The notes below the pieces were generated by a model. It worked only from the letters and a program-made list of their open reading frames with translations, did no database searches and was not told the DNA's origin. The translations under genes were made by a program, and so were the position numbers. 64,000 nucleotides of DNA from positions 1-64,000 of the forward strand of contig NZ_AULI01000014.1 of assembly GCF_000425205.1 (NCBI RefSeq), in the 5' to 3' direction. The stretch's first letter is position 1; every line of letters begins with the position of its first letter. The stretch is from Pontibacillus halophilus JSM 076056 = DSM 19796. Its GTDB lineage: Bacteria > Bacillota > Bacilli > Bacillales > BH030062. Below, piece by piece: positions 1-8,503 of this stretch.

Positions 1-8
1 TGTGTTCA

Positions 9-86
<78 letters not shown>

Positions 87-96
87 AATGATAATA

Positions 97-170
97 TGGA
101 GCGGGTGATGGGAATCGAACCCACATCATCAGCTTGGAAGGCTGAGGTTTTACCACTAAACTACACCCGC
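97..170 (-). tRNA. tRNA-Gly (TCC)
   Basis: Cloverleaf beginning GCGGGTGTAGTTT, anticodon TCC in loop CTTCCAA, T-loop GGTTCGATTCC, discriminator T followed by encoded CCA. Confidence 0.95.
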
Positions 171-188
171 ATAATATGAAACTTTCGA

Positions 189-265
189 TGGTCGGGAAGA
201 CAGGATTCGAACCTGCGACCCCATGGTCCCAAACCATGTGCTCTACCAAGCTGAGCTACTTCCCG
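189..265 (-). tRNA. tRNA-Pro (TGG)
   Basis: Cloverleaf beginning CGGGAAGTAGC, anticodon TGG in loop TTTGGGA, T-loop GGTTCGAATCC, encoded CCA. Confidence 0.95.
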
Positions 266-272
266 TTATAAA

Positions 273-349
<77 letters not shown>

Positions 350-400
350 ATTATAACAAGTTTTACTTTCTTGAATTCACTCAGTGATGCTGAACACTTT

Positions 401-488
<88 letters not shown>

Positions 489-580
489 TCAATGATTTAA
501 TATTGAGCTATTTGCACTGCCGTGTAAAACGACTTGTCAATCGACTTCATGAACTGAGCTGTTCATCATGTTGTTTTAAA

Positions 581-665
581 TGGTGCGGGTGGAGGGACTT
601 GAACCCCCACGTCCGGAGACACTAGATCCTAAGTCTAGCGCGTCTGCCAATTCCGCCACACCCGC
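581..665 (-). tRNA. tRNA-Leu (TAG)
   Basis: Class II tRNA with a long variable arm, beginning GCGGGTGTGGCGG; anticodon TAG in loop CTTAGGA; encoded CCA. A 92-base AT-rich spacer separates it from tRNA-Leu(GAG); I see no terminator there, so one transcript is likely. Confidence 0.94.
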
Positions 666-746
666 ATGGTGTTTTTTGTTGCGACAGTTATTAATGTTAA
701 CATCTTATCGATGTTTTGTCAACAACTTTTTTAAAGAAAGTTGAAA

Positions 747-822
747 TGGTGAGCCATGAAGGATTCGAACCTTCGACCCTCTGATTAAAAGTCAGATGCT
801 CTACCAACTGAGCTAATGGCTC
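747..822 (-). tRNA. tRNA-Lys (TTT)
   Basis: Cloverleaf beginning GAGCCATTAGC, anticodon TTT in loop CTTTTAA, T-loop GGTTCGAATCC, encoded CCA. Confidence 0.95.
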
Positions 823-829
823 TTATAAA

Positions 830-904
830 TGGCTGGGCCAGCTGGATTCGAACCAGCGATACACGGTACCAAAAACCGATGCCTTACCACTTGGCTATGG
901 CCCA
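830..904 (-). tRNA. tRNA-Gln (TTG)
   Basis: Cloverleaf beginning TGGGCCATAGCC, anticodon TTG in loop TTTTGGT, encoded CCA. U1-A72 closing pair is typical of bacterial tRNA-Gln. Confidence 0.93.
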
Positions 905-912
905 AAACTAAG

Positions 913-989
913 TGGCGGTCCGGACGGGACTCGAACCCGCGACCTCCTGCGTGACAGGCAGGCATTCTAACCAACTGAACTACCGGACC
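913..989 (-). tRNA. tRNA-Asp (GTC)
   Basis: Cloverleaf beginning GGTCCGGTAGTTC, anticodon GTC in loop CTGTCAC, discriminator G, encoded CCA. Confidence 0.95.
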
Positions 990-1011
990 TTCTTAATAAT
1001 GGTCTAAAAAA

Positions 1012-1086
1012 TGGTGACCCGTACGGGACTCGAACCCGTGTTACCGCCGTGAAAGGGCGGTGTCTTAACCGCTTGACCAACGGGCC
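1012..1086 (-). tRNA. tRNA-Glu (TTC)
   Basis: Cloverleaf beginning GGCCCGTTGGTC, anticodon TTC in loop CTTTCAC, T-loop GGTTCGAGTCC, encoded CCA. Confidence 0.95.
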
Positions 1087-1089
1087 ATC

Positions 1090-1180
1090 TGGCGGAGAAG
1101 GAGGGATTTGAACCCTCGCGCCGCTTGCGCGACCTACACCCTTAGCAGGGGCGCCTCTTCAGCCACTTGAGTACTTCTCC
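1090..1180 (-). tRNA. tRNA-Ser (GCT)
   Basis: Class II tRNA with a long variable arm, beginning GGAGAAGTACTC; anticodon GCT in loop CTGCTAA; discriminator G and encoded CCA. Only 3 bases separate it from tRNA-Glu. Confidence 0.94.
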
Positions 1181-1182
1181 AT

Positions 1183-1257
1183 TGGCTCCAACGGCAGGAT
1201 TCGAACCTGCGACCTATCGGTTAACAGCCGATTGCTCTACCACTGAGCTACGTTGGA
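1183..1257 (-). tRNA. tRNA-Asn (GTT)
   Basis: Cloverleaf beginning TCCAACGTAGC, anticodon GTT in loop CTGTTAA, encoded CCA. It is the promoter-proximal gene of the array (transcribed order Asn, Ser, Glu, Asp, Gln, Lys, Leu, Leu, Arg, Pro, Gly, Ile). Confidence 0.95.
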
Positions 1258-1376
1258 ATGTGATGTGAACAGCGTCACGTTTAAACATTTTACTAGCTCG
1301 TCTTTAGTAAGTCAAGAAGTTTTTTGCCTTTTATTAAAAAGTGAATAACAACTTGTCTTTCAAAGCGACAAAATTT

Positions 1377-1405
1377 ATTATAACCGTTATCCAACAAGAA
1401 GTCAA
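1377..1405 (-). promoter_or_regulatory. sigma-A promoter of the tRNA array
   Basis: On the minus strand, TTGACT (1405-1400) and a perfect TATAAT (1382-1377) are separated by 17 bp. This near-consensus promoter lies about 110 bases upstream of tRNA-Asn, and no gene lies between. The rest of 1258-1488 is AT-rich and holds nothing else I recognise. Confidence 0.85.
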
Positions 1406-1488
1406 CAATCGATTTAACATTTTCAAATGATTCGTTTTAGCTGATATCCGCTTCGTTGACGGCAATAACTAATTTATCACGCATGGCT

Positions 1489-1947
1489 CTAATCGTCAAT
1501 ACGTTTTGTCACTTTTTTTAAACTCCCTTTACAACTTCCACATCGATACCGCTTCAGATCAATCTGTCGTTGTCTAGCATATTGTTGCTCGCACGACATA
1601 CACTGATAGACGTACTTCTTTTGTCTTTGTGCAGATGGCAACGGCTTGCAGTGGCGAGGAGACCCAGTCGCTTTCATCAAGGCACGAAACTCAGGATCAC
1701 GATGCTGGTACCCTTTCCCTTCTATATGAAGGTGGTAATGACAGAGCTCATGTTTCATAATCCCCTCAAACTCTTCTAAGCCTAATTCCTCTAGGTACTT
1801 CGGATTCAATTCAATTGTTCTCTTACTCGGGATATACCTTCCTCCTGTTGTGCGGAGACGATGGTTCATTATGACTTTGTCTGTAAAAGGTTTAGAGAAC
1901 CATTGCCTAGACAGTTCATTCATCCACTCGTGTAACGACCGTTCCAT
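1489..1947 (-). CDS. sprT: SprT-like zinc metalloprotease family protein (YdcK)
   Basis: 152 aa. The HELCHYH zinc-binding motif (about residues 66-72) with the surrounding EGIMK segment marks the SprT fold. The C-terminal third has two CxxC-type pairs (CMSC near residue 116, CGSC near 136) forming a zinc ribbon. The family is related to eukaryotic Spartan, but the cellular role in Firmicutes is not established. It sits beside cmpA and tex exactly as ydcK does in B. subtilis. The ATG is preceded by GAGGAG. Family assignment is firm; protease activity is inferred. Confidence 0.9.
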   Translation of the reverse strand: MERSLHEWMNELSRQWFSKPFTDKVIMNHRLRTTGGRYIPSKRTIELNPKYLEELGLEEFEGIMKHELCHYHLHIEGKGYQHRDPEFRALMKATGSPRHCKPLPSAQRQKKYVYQCMSCEQQYARQRQIDLKRYRCGSCKGSLKKVTKRIDD

Positions 1948-2050
1948 TTAACTCCTCCTCTCACCTTTGGGCAGTAGGCTGCATACAATAAACTAACGCT
2001 AAACACCCGAGAGTTCAACCTATTTTCAGCTAAGAAAGGCGGGATACAGA

Positions 2051-2167
2051 ATGCCTGGTTGGTTGCAAAGGCAGTTAATGCGAGCGTATAGCGAAAAGGA
2101 TACCTATCAGATTCGCATCTTAAATCAGTGTTGGTTCTTCTACAGAAAAAAACACTGCTCATCGTAA
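2051..2167 (+). CDS. cmpA: Cortex morphogenetic protein CmpA
   Basis: 38 aa, shorter than usual gene-calling cut-offs. It begins MPGWLQRQLMRAY and ends FYRKKHCSS, closely matching B. subtilis CmpA (37 aa, from memory), a small adaptor that with ClpXP removes SpoIVA from sporulating cells that assemble the envelope wrongly. RBS AAAGGCGGG precedes the ATG. The gene is convergent with tex and divergent from sprT, the same location as in B. subtilis. Its last codons form one arm and the loop of a transcription terminator. Confidence 0.9.
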   Translation: MPGWLQRQLMRAYSEKDTYQIRILNQCWFFYRKKHCSS

Positions 2168-2181
2168 GCAGTGTCTTTTTG
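2150..2181. terminator. Bidirectional terminator inside the 3' end of cmpA
   Basis: ACACTGCT (2152-2159) pairs with AGCAGTGT (2167-2174). A T-run follows on the plus strand (CTTTTTG), and a seven-base A-run precedes it (T-run for the minus strand), so it can stop both cmpA and tex. The cmpA stop codon (2165-2167) is at the hairpin's loop/stem junction, and the A-run encodes the KK of the protein. Confidence 0.8.
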
Positions 2182-2195
2182 TGTTCAATGAAAGA

Positions 2196-4346
2196 TTAAA
2201 TCATCGTAAGCGCAATTCGCCCCTTCTTCGTATCAACTTGTTCCACCCATACCGTGACAACGTCTCCTACTGCGACAACATCTAATGGATGCTTTACAAA
2301 CGAGTTGGATAACTTCGAGATGTGTACAAGTCCGTCTTGTTTAACTCCAATGTCAACAAATGCACCGAAATCGACGACATTTCGTACTGTTCCTTGCAAC
2401 TCCATCCCTTGAGTTAGATCTTCAAGAGATAGTACATCTTTCTTAAGCAACGGCTTAGGTAAGTCATCCCTTGGATCACGGCCTGGTTGTTTCAACGCAT
2501 TTAATATATCCTGTAATGTCGGCGCTCCAATTCCAAGGTTCTCAGCCGTTGTATGGACATCCATTCCGTGTAACGCATCTTCTACTTTCGGCGTACCTAG
2601 GTCAGACGGTGTGAGCCCATACATCGACAGCAATTCCTTTGTCACCTCATAACTCTCTGGGTGGATGGGTGTTCGGTCGAGGGGTTGCTTTCCTTCTAGT
2701 ATTCTTAAGAAACCAATACTCTGTTCATAGGTCTTGGCTCCGAGTCTAGGTATTTTCTTCAGCTCAGTACGTGCTGTGAACTTCCCATTCTCTTCACGCG
2801 CCTTAATAATATTGTTGGCAACCGCCTTGCTTAGGCCCGATACGTATTGGAGTAAAGAGGCCGACGCTGTATTTACGTTCACACCAACTTGGTTTACCGC
2901 TGTCTCTACGACAAATGTTAACGATTCATTCAATCGTTTTTGAGCTACGTCATGTTGGTACTGACCGACACCGATTGATTTCGGATCAATCTTGACAAGC
3001 TCCGCCAATGGATCTTGAACACGACGTGCGATGGAAATGGCACTTCTCTCTTCTACTTTCAGATCCGGAAACTCCTCACGTGCTAATGGAGACGCGGAAT
3101 ACACACTCGCTCCCGCTTCATTCACAATCATATACGCCAAATCAAGACCGTTGTTCTTAATGGAATCAGCAATAAATTGCTCCGTTTCTCTTGATGCCGT
3201 TCCGTTCCCTATAGCTACAAGCTCGATTGGATACTTGTTAAGCAATTCTAGAATCGTCTTCTCCGCCCCTTTGACATCATTACGGGGAGCAGTTGGATAA
3301 ATGACTTGAATATCGTGCGCTTTCCCTGTTTCATCTATAATAGCCAACTTACAACCTGTCCGATAAGCAGGATCCACCCCTAGAATGGTCTTCCCTTTCA
3401 ATGGAGGCTGTAGCAATAGATTCTTCAAGTTCTTAGAGAATACTTCAATGGCTTGTTCTTCTGCCTTCTCCGTTAGACCGCTACGAATTTCTCGTTCAAT
3501 GGAAGGTTGAATGAGACGCTTGTAGCTGTCCTCAATAACCTCCATCATCCATTCCTTCGTTTCAGGACGTTTCGTAAGACGAAGTTCCTTGGCGATATAA
3601 TTGAGGACCCACTCCTTAGGAGGTTGGACATTGACCTTAAGAATACCTTCCTTCTCACCCCGGTTAAGCGCCAAGATACGGTGGGATACAATGGCACGAA
3701 TCGGCTCCTCGTACTCATAGTACATCTCGAAGACACCCTTTTCATCTGCTTCTGTATCTTTACCTTCAGATTGAAGCGTCCCCTTGTTGTACGTTTCTTT
3801 TCGAATGCGCTCTCGGTAGTGAGGCTCGTCAGAAATCCATTCAGCAATAATATCTTGAACTCCTGTTCGTACGTCGTCTACTGAATGAACTTCCTTTTCT
3901 TCATTTATGTATGCTGCTGCTTCACCGGGAAAATCCGATACGTGCTGGTCATACACTCGCTTCGCCAACGGCTCAAGACCTTTCTCCTTCGCCACTGTAG
4001 CTCGAGTACGACGCTTCTGTTTGTAAGGGCGATACAGATCCTCTACTTTTTGAAGCTGCGTTGCTGACTCAATCTGTTGCTTAAGTTCATCTGTCAGCTT
4101 CCCTTGTTCATCAATTAGACGAACAACTTCCTCTTTACGCTTCTGTACGTTTTGAGCATATGTCCATTTCTCTTGTATATCGTTAATCTGAACTTCATCA
4201 AGCCCACCAGTCTGCTCCTTCCGATAACGAGCAATAAACGGGACGGTATTCCCTTCATCTAACAGGGCAATCACTTGGTCGACCAGTTGTTCTTTAATTT
4301 GTAGTTGTGTAGAAACTTGCTTGGTCAGTGTAGCTATTTCACTCAT
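2196..4346 (-). CDS. tex: Tex family RNA-binding transcription accessory protein (YdcI)
   Basis: 716 aa from the ATG at 4346; a longer reading frame exists, but GGAGGAGGAAAGAGT places the start at MSEIATLTK. Domains in order: N-terminal helical region with FIARYRKEQTGGL, a YqgF-like RNase H fold in the middle (ILGVDPAYRTGCKLA), a helix-hairpin-helix region (QYVSGLSKAVANNII) and a C-terminal S1 domain (GTVRNVVDFGAFVDIGVK) near residues 640-710. Full length for Tex. Tex is a nucleic-acid-binding protein associated with transcription and ribosomal RNA. It follows rsbX across a terminator. Confidence 0.95.
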   Translation of the reverse strand: MSEIATLTKQVSTQLQIKEQLVDQVIALLDEGNTVPFIARYRKEQTGGLDEVQINDIQEKWTYAQNVQKRKEEVVRLIDEQGKLTDELKQQIESATQLQKVEDLYRPYKQKRRTRATVAKEKGLEPLAKRVYDQHVSDFPGEAAAYINEEKEVHSVDDVRTGVQDIIAEWISDEPHYRERIRKETYNKGTLQSEGKDTEADEKGVFEMYYEYEEPIRAIVSHRILALNRGEKEGILKVNVQPPKEWVLNYIAKELRLTKRPETKEWMMEVIEDSYKRLIQPSIEREIRSGLTEKAEEQAIEVFSKNLKNLLLQPPLKGKTILGVDPAYRTGCKLAIIDETGKAHDIQVIYPTAPRNDVKGAEKTILELLNKYPIELVAIGNGTASRETEQFIADSIKNNGLDLAYMIVNEAGASVYSASPLAREEFPDLKVEERSAISIARRVQDPLAELVKIDPKSIGVGQYQHDVAQKRLNESLTFVVETAVNQVGVNVNTASASLLQYVSGLSKAVANNIIKAREENGKFTARTELKKIPRLGAKTYEQSIGFLRILEGKQPLDRTPIHPESYEVTKELLSMYGLTPSDLGTPKVEDALHGMDVHTTAENLGIGAPTLQDILNALKQPGRDPRDDLPKPLLKKDVLSLEDLTQGMELQGTVRNVVDFGAFVDIGVKQDGLVHISKLSNSFVKHPLDVVAVGDVVTVWVEQVDTKKGRIALTMI

Positions 4347-4429
4347 ACTCTTTCCTCCTCCATTCACACATACTCTCTCCATTTTATCAAATGCGATTTT
4401 AAAAACCTAATGAGATTCAGTTAGCTGTA

Positions 4430-4467
4430 ACAAAAAAAAGACCTTGCCACATTGGCAAAGGCCTTCT
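4430..4467 (-). terminator. Terminator of the sigB operon
   Basis: On the minus strand, a hairpin with arms around TTTGCCA and TGGCAAGG is followed by a run of eight T (4432-4439). It begins at the rsbX stop codon. Confidence 0.8.
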
Positions 4468-5059
4468 ACCCGTTGTATCTAATTGCGATGAATGTGGAAT
4501 CATCGTGTAAGTCTTGTTCTTGCTTCACTTTAACCGTGTCTACGATATGATCTAGGTTATTGGATACGAGGGATTTCGTTAATCCTCTCTCGCTCACTCC
4601 ATCTGAGAACATAAAGAATTTCGTGCCTGGAATCAATACATTATGAAGTACCTTGTACGGTCGTGGATAGCCAGATAAATAGCCGGCAGAAGGGATATTC
4701 CGCTTCTTCTCCCCATCAGGGGTTACCATTATGATGCCAATATTCCCAATTGACGTATAGGAATAACTCTCATTGGCAAAGTCGATACGGAGAACTCCAA
4801 GAACTGCTCCCCTTTTCTTCATCAAGACTTCATTTGACCTTCGTACAAGCGCATCAATAGAAAGGTCTTCTTCCTCTTCAATTAAATCCATAATGGCTTG
4901 AGAGGATTCTCGGGCATATTCCCCGCTTCCTAATCCATCAGCTAGCGCGCAAATGAACGAGTCATCTGATTCCTTGTAAATGAAGCTATCGCCACAGTAG
5001 TAATTTCCCTTTTTAGGCTTTTGAAAGACAGAAATGTCCATTTTGGCTGTTTGGCTCAA
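4466..5059 (-). CDS. rsbX: Serine phosphatase RsbX, feedback of the stressosome
   Basis: 197 aa PP2C-type phosphatase. Metal-binding signatures are ALADGLGSGEYA (residues 36-47) and FMFSDGVSERG near residue 150. RsbX dephosphorylates RsbS and RsbR of the stressosome, resetting the environmental stress branch. It is the last gene of the sigma-B operon and overlaps the sigB stop by 4 bases, which suggests translational coupling. Confidence 0.95.
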   Translation of the reverse strand: MSQTAKMDISVFQKPKKGNYYCGDSFIYKESDDSFICALADGLGSGEYARESSQAIMDLIEEEEDLSIDALVRRSNEVLMKKRGAVLGVLRIDFANESYSYTSIGNIGIIMVTPDGEKKRNIPSAGYLSGYPRPYKVLHNVLIPGTKFFMFSDGVSERGLTKSLVSNNLDHIVDTVKVKQEQDLHDDSTFIAIRYNG

Positions 5060-5847
5060 TAGTACTCCTCCACAGCATCAGACTGCAGGGCTTCCCGTAG
5101 CTTTCTCAATGCACGTCGTTGCAGACGCGATACATGCATTTGAGAAATCCCAAGATGCTCCCCAGTATCTTTCTGGCTCATGTTTTGGAAGTATGTACAC
5201 TTCAAGATTTCTTGCTCACGCTCTGAAAGAATTGGAAGTACCTTCTCCAACAGCATTTGCTGATCCACGTGTTCATACCCATTCTCGGAGTTACCGATTA
5301 AGTCTAAGATTGTAACCGTACTACCATCGGAATCTGCTTCAATCTTGCGGTCAACAGAAAGAGCTTTGTAACTCTTGCCCATTTCCATCGTCTCAAGTAC
5401 ATCCTCTTCTGAGACTTCAAGATATTCTGCGATTTCAAGTACAGAAGGAGAGCGTTGAAGGTCTGTTGTTAACTCTTCATTCGCTTTCTTGATCTTAGGA
5501 CCAAGCTCTTTAATTCGACGGGGTACGTGCACGCTCCACGTCTTATCTCGAATAAATCGTTTAATCTCACCAATGATGGTTGGGATTGCAAACGATTCGA
5601 AAGACTTTCCGTATTCAGGGTCGTAGCGTCGGATTGCCGCCAACAACCCTAGCATGCCTACCTGTACAAGATCTTCATGTATTGAGCTCTTCTTCGAGTA
5701 TTTCTTCGCAATAGACTCCACTAAGTCCTTATACTCCAACACGACTTTCTCCTGGATTTCATCGTCCTCAGGATGTTGCTGCAAGTGTTGAATCCACTCG
5801 TAAACCTCACCCTCACGTCTATTGTGTGGTTGAGATTTGGTCGTCAT
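5056..5847 (-). CDS. sigB: General stress sigma factor SigB
   Basis: 263 aa sigma-70 family, group 3. Region 2 includes EDLVQVGMLGLLAAIRRYDP (about residues 59-78) and the -10 recognition segment FAIPTIIGEIKRFIRD. Region 4 helix-turn-helix is near residues 218-250 (SQKDTGEHLGISQMHVSRLQ). SigB directs transcription of general stress genes at GTTTAA/GGGTAT promoters. The start overlaps rsbW by 29 bases, so the two products are probably made in balanced amounts. Confidence 0.97.
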   Translation of the reverse strand: MTTKSQPHNRREGEVYEWIQHLQQHPEDDEIQEKVVLEYKDLVESIAKKYSKKSSIHEDLVQVGMLGLLAAIRRYDPEYGKSFESFAIPTIIGEIKRFIRDKTWSVHVPRRIKELGPKIKKANEELTTDLQRSPSVLEIAEYLEVSEEDVLETMEMGKSYKALSVDRKIEADSDGSTVTILDLIGNSENGYEHVDQQMLLEKVLPILSEREQEILKCTYFQNMSQKDTGEHLGISQMHVSRLQRRALRKLREALQSDAVEEYY

Positions 5848-6298
5848 TTAGCCCCACCTCATTTTCTTGGAGGTATTTTGTCATGAGTACAATTACTCCA
5901 GATTTATTATTAATCTCTACCTTGTCCATAAGGGCGTCAATTAAGAAAAGGCCAAATCCTCCTTCTCTGAGGTCTTCGATGGAATCTGTTTCTTCATAAG
6001 GGCCAATATCTTCCTTCACTTGTTGCAAGTCGAAGCTTCCCCCACGATCCGCTACCATAATTTCTAACCGGTCGTCGTAAACCCCAAATCCAATGGTGAT
6101 TTCCCCTTCTTCCGTATCTTTATACGCATGTTTAACGCCGTTTGTAATTGCTTCTGAAATGGAGACCTTAAGATCTTCAATATCTTCATACGAGAAGCCC
6201 ATCCGATTAGCAATTCCAGATGTGCTTAGTCGAACAACGCCTACATATTCAGGTTTCGCCGGGACTTTAATCTCTACGAAATCAAATGTTTCTGTCAT
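5819..6298 (-). CDS. rsbW: Anti-sigma-B factor and serine kinase RsbW
   Basis: 159 aa GHKL-fold kinase. N-box SISEAITNGVKHAY (residues 48-61), G1 box VADRGGSFD near residue 82, and G2 box REGGFGLFLIDALMD near residue 112. RsbW holds SigB inactive and phosphorylates RsbV on serine. The start overlaps the rsbV stop by one base (ATGA arrangement). Confidence 0.97.
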   Translation of the reverse strand: MTETFDFVEIKVPAKPEYVGVVRLSTSGIANRMGFSYEDIEDLKVSISEAITNGVKHAYKDTEEGEITIGFGVYDDRLEIMVADRGGSFDLQQVKEDIGPYEETDSIEDLREGGFGLFLIDALMDKVEINNKSGVIVLMTKYLQENEVGLNDDQISTTQ

Positions 6299-6630
6299 TA
6301 CATTCCACCTCGAACTGATTCATCTTGAATATTAATAATCTCCGTAAGACCCGTGATTTCAAACAGACGCATGACCCGATCATTTGGGTTAATAAGCTTA
6401 AGTTCGCTATTCGTCTCTTTAGTGGATTTAAGCGCGCTAATAAACACACCAAGACCAGTACTGTCCATGTAATTCACTTCTGCCAAATCAACGGTAACAA
6501 CCGTGTTTTCCCCTTTAGTTAGTGGAAGGAGAGTTTCCTTTAACTTTGGTGCCGTATATGCATCAATCTCACCGGAAAGCGAAACAATATTTTCATTTTC
6601 TTTATTTGCTACATCAATTGTTAAGTTCAT
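6298..6630 (-). CDS. rsbV: Anti-anti-sigma factor RsbV
   Basis: 110 aa single STAS domain. The phosphorylatable serine is in VNYMDSTGLGVFI (Ser near residue 57). Unphosphorylated RsbV binds RsbW and frees SigB. It is the first gene behind the internal sigma-B promoter. RBS TTAGGAGG. Confidence 0.97.
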   Translation of the reverse strand: MNLTIDVANKENENIVSLSGEIDAYTAPKLKETLLPLTKGENTVVTVDLAEVNYMDSTGLGVFISALKSTKETNSELKLINPNDRVMRLFEITGLTEIINIQDESVRGGM

Positions 6631-6686
6631 ACCGTTTAACCTCCTAATGTCTACAGTTTTACCGAACTAACGTCTACTTATCACGT

Positions 6687-6712
6687 TTACCCCGTAGTAA
6701 AAAGATTTAAAC
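6687..6712 (-). promoter_or_regulatory. Autoregulatory sigma-B promoter for rsbV-rsbW-sigB-rsbX
   Basis: Minus-strand GTTTAA (6712-6707), a 14-bp spacer, then GGGTAA (6692-6687): 11 of 12 matches to the sigma-B consensus GTTTAA/GGGTAT. The -35 element includes the rsbU stop codon. The same position is occupied by the autocatalytic promoter in B. subtilis. Confidence 0.85.
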
Positions 6713-7717
6713 TTCACGCTTAATAATAATCATCGTAAAATCGTCTTTCATCTCAAAATCCTGCAGGCGTTCGAAGTAATGGTACACTTGCTCTGTTATT
6801 TCTTGAGCAGGCAAATGTTTGTATTCTCGTATTACATCCACAATTTCGTCGCGTTCAATAAATCGTTCACCTACACGACATTCCGTTACACCATCTGTTA
6901 GAAGAATAATCATATCTCCTTCATGAATGGGTTGGCTATATTCTTTGTAAGTTGAGCTGCGATCAACACCGAGTAAAAGCCCTTTGGCTTCAATGTCGTA
7001 AAACGTATCTTCTTGAGCATAGTAGTAAAACCCAGGTTCGTGTCCGGCAGAAGCATATTGGAAGTGATGTGTTTCTGGATTATAAAGTCCATAGAACATC
7101 GTAATGAACATGCTTGGGTCCACGTTTCGTTCCACTACTCGATTCATCCCTTCAAGCACAATGCTCGGATGCATCTTATTCTCTGGAAAACTATCCATTG
7201 AGTATTTAATCATAGACATTGACAGGGCAGCTGGCACCCCTTTACCAATGACATCTGCAATCGCAATACCAAGAGAGCCTTGCTGGTCTTGGACAAAGTG
7301 ATAGTAATCCCCGTTCATCTGCTTGGCAGGATAACTTGTCGCCCCTATATCTAACCCATCAATCGATGGCTTCGTTGTGGACAGCAACGTTTGTTGCATA
7401 TTGGCTGCTACTGAGATTTCAGACTTCAACTCAAGCTGCTTCTCTCGTAACGCCTGATACTCCTGATAGGCAAGTCCATACGAAATCATCGTCTCCAATA
7501 AGAAGTTCATCGAATTTCCGATTTCCTCAGATAGATCAGGATACAGTTCATGTAGCGCTTCCACATGAACATGAATAATCTCTTCAGGAGAAATGTTCTG
7601 CTGAATGGAGTGCTTACTAAATTGTTCAGCACGATAAAGGGACTGCTCGTTCTTCGTTTCTATATATTGCTTTAGTAAGTCCTTGTACATATTTACGTCA
7701 AGTTTCAAGGTACTCAT
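6707..7717 (-). CDS. rsbU: RsbT-activated phosphatase RsbU
   Basis: 336 aa. The N-terminal 80-90 residues form the RsbT-binding helical domain. The PP2C/SpoIIE-type catalytic domain runs from about residue 120, with metal ligands in MNGDYYHF and IADVIGKGVPAAL, and LLTDGVTECR near residue 275. RsbU dephosphorylates RsbV-P when bound by RsbT, turning environmental stress into SigB release. Confidence 0.96.
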   Translation of the reverse strand: MSTLKLDVNMYKDLLKQYIETKNEQSLYRAEQFSKHSIQQNISPEEIIHVHVEALHELYPDLSEEIGNSMNFLLETMISYGLAYQEYQALREKQLELKSEISVAANMQQTLLSTTKPSIDGLDIGATSYPAKQMNGDYYHFVQDQQGSLGIAIADVIGKGVPAALSMSMIKYSMDSFPENKMHPSIVLEGMNRVVERNVDPSMFITMFYGLYNPETHHFQYASAGHEPGFYYYAQEDTFYDIEAKGLLLGVDRSSTYKEYSQPIHEGDMIILLTDGVTECRVGERFIERDEIVDVIREYKHLPAQEITEQVYHYFERLQDFEMKDDFTMIIIKREV

Positions 7718-7735
7718 TAAATAAATACCTCCTTC

Positions 7736-8137
7736 TTATCGGAGCCATTTCACCGCCCGAATCTCCGTCCCATCACTTGGGTTTGATACAATATCAAAGT
7801 CGTCCATTAATCGTTTCACACCTGGGAGACCAGCTCCTAATCCTCCAGAGGTTGAAAAGCCATCTTCCATAACTTGACTCACATCATGGATACCAGGTCC
7901 GCTGTCCACCGCAATAATGCGAATGCCTTTGCCGTTCACTTCTTCAAGCACTTCAAAACACACTTGTCCGGTTCCAGCGTATAAATAGATGTTCCTAGCA
8001 AGTTCTGAGATCGCAGTCGCTATACGTGCCTGATCAACAGAGCCAAACCCCGTCTTTCTCGCAATGTCTCGCCCAAGCTGACGCGCCCCTACGATATCCC
8101 ATTCTTTTTTAATCGTTACGCAGGATTGAAGGTCCAT
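7736..8137 (-). CDS. rsbT: Switch kinase RsbT
   Basis: 133 aa GHKL kinase of the RsbW superfamily. N-box SELARNIYLYAG near residue 45, DSGPGI near residue 78 and GLGAGLPGVKRLMDDF near residue 100. RsbT phosphorylates RsbS and RsbR in the stressosome, is released, and then activates RsbU. It begins 2 bases after rsbS. Confidence 0.97.
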   Translation of the reverse strand: MDLQSCVTIKKEWDIVGARQLGRDIARKTGFGSVDQARIATAISELARNIYLYAGTGQVCFEVLEEVNGKGIRIIAVDSGPGIHDVSQVMEDGFSTSGGLGAGLPGVKRLMDDFDIVSNPSDGTEIRAVKWLR

Positions 8138-8139
8138 AC

Positions 8140-8496
8140 CTACTCCTCCAGTTCCTGACGTAATTTAAGCAACCCCTGTTCGAGATCTAATGCAGTTGGA
8201 ACATCTTGAAGATGGATACCTAAGTCAATGAGCGTCATAGCGACAGCTGGCTGGATTCCTGTTAGAACCACTTTAGCCCCCATTAAGTCAGACATAGACA
8301 CAACATCCCCTAAGACCTTCGCAATAAATGAGTCAATAATATCAACGGACGTTAAATCAATGACGACTCCAGTCGCACCACTTTCGTGGATTTTATTTAA
8401 TAGATCTTCCTGGAACTGAATGGCGGTTTGGTCATCCAGGTCAATTTGTATAGAAATAAGCAAATAATTATGAAGCTTTAGAATAGGGATTCTCAC
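8140..8496 (-). CDS. rsbS: Stressosome core STAS protein RsbS
   Basis: 118 aa, essentially one STAS domain. The serine in [14 protein letters not shown] (near residue 58) corresponds to the residue phosphorylated by RsbT. It forms the stressosome core with RsbR and sequesters RsbT. Confidence 0.97.
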   Translation of the reverse strand: MRIPILKLHNYLLISIQIDLDDQTAIQFQEDLLNKIHESGATGVVIDLTSVDIIDSFIAKVLGDVVSMSDLMGAKVVLTGIQPAVAMTLIDLGIHLQDVPTALDLEQGLLKLRQELEE

Positions 8497-8503
8497 GTTA
8501 TCT

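Noticed and set aside
1920-2162. 80-codon minus-strand reading frame opposite cmpA
   Set aside because: It runs antisense through cmpA and its terminator, overlaps the sprT start and has no RBS or known domain.
3507-3884. 125-codon plus-strand frame inside tex
   Set aside because: Antisense shadow of a well-conserved coding region without RBS or protein-like composition.
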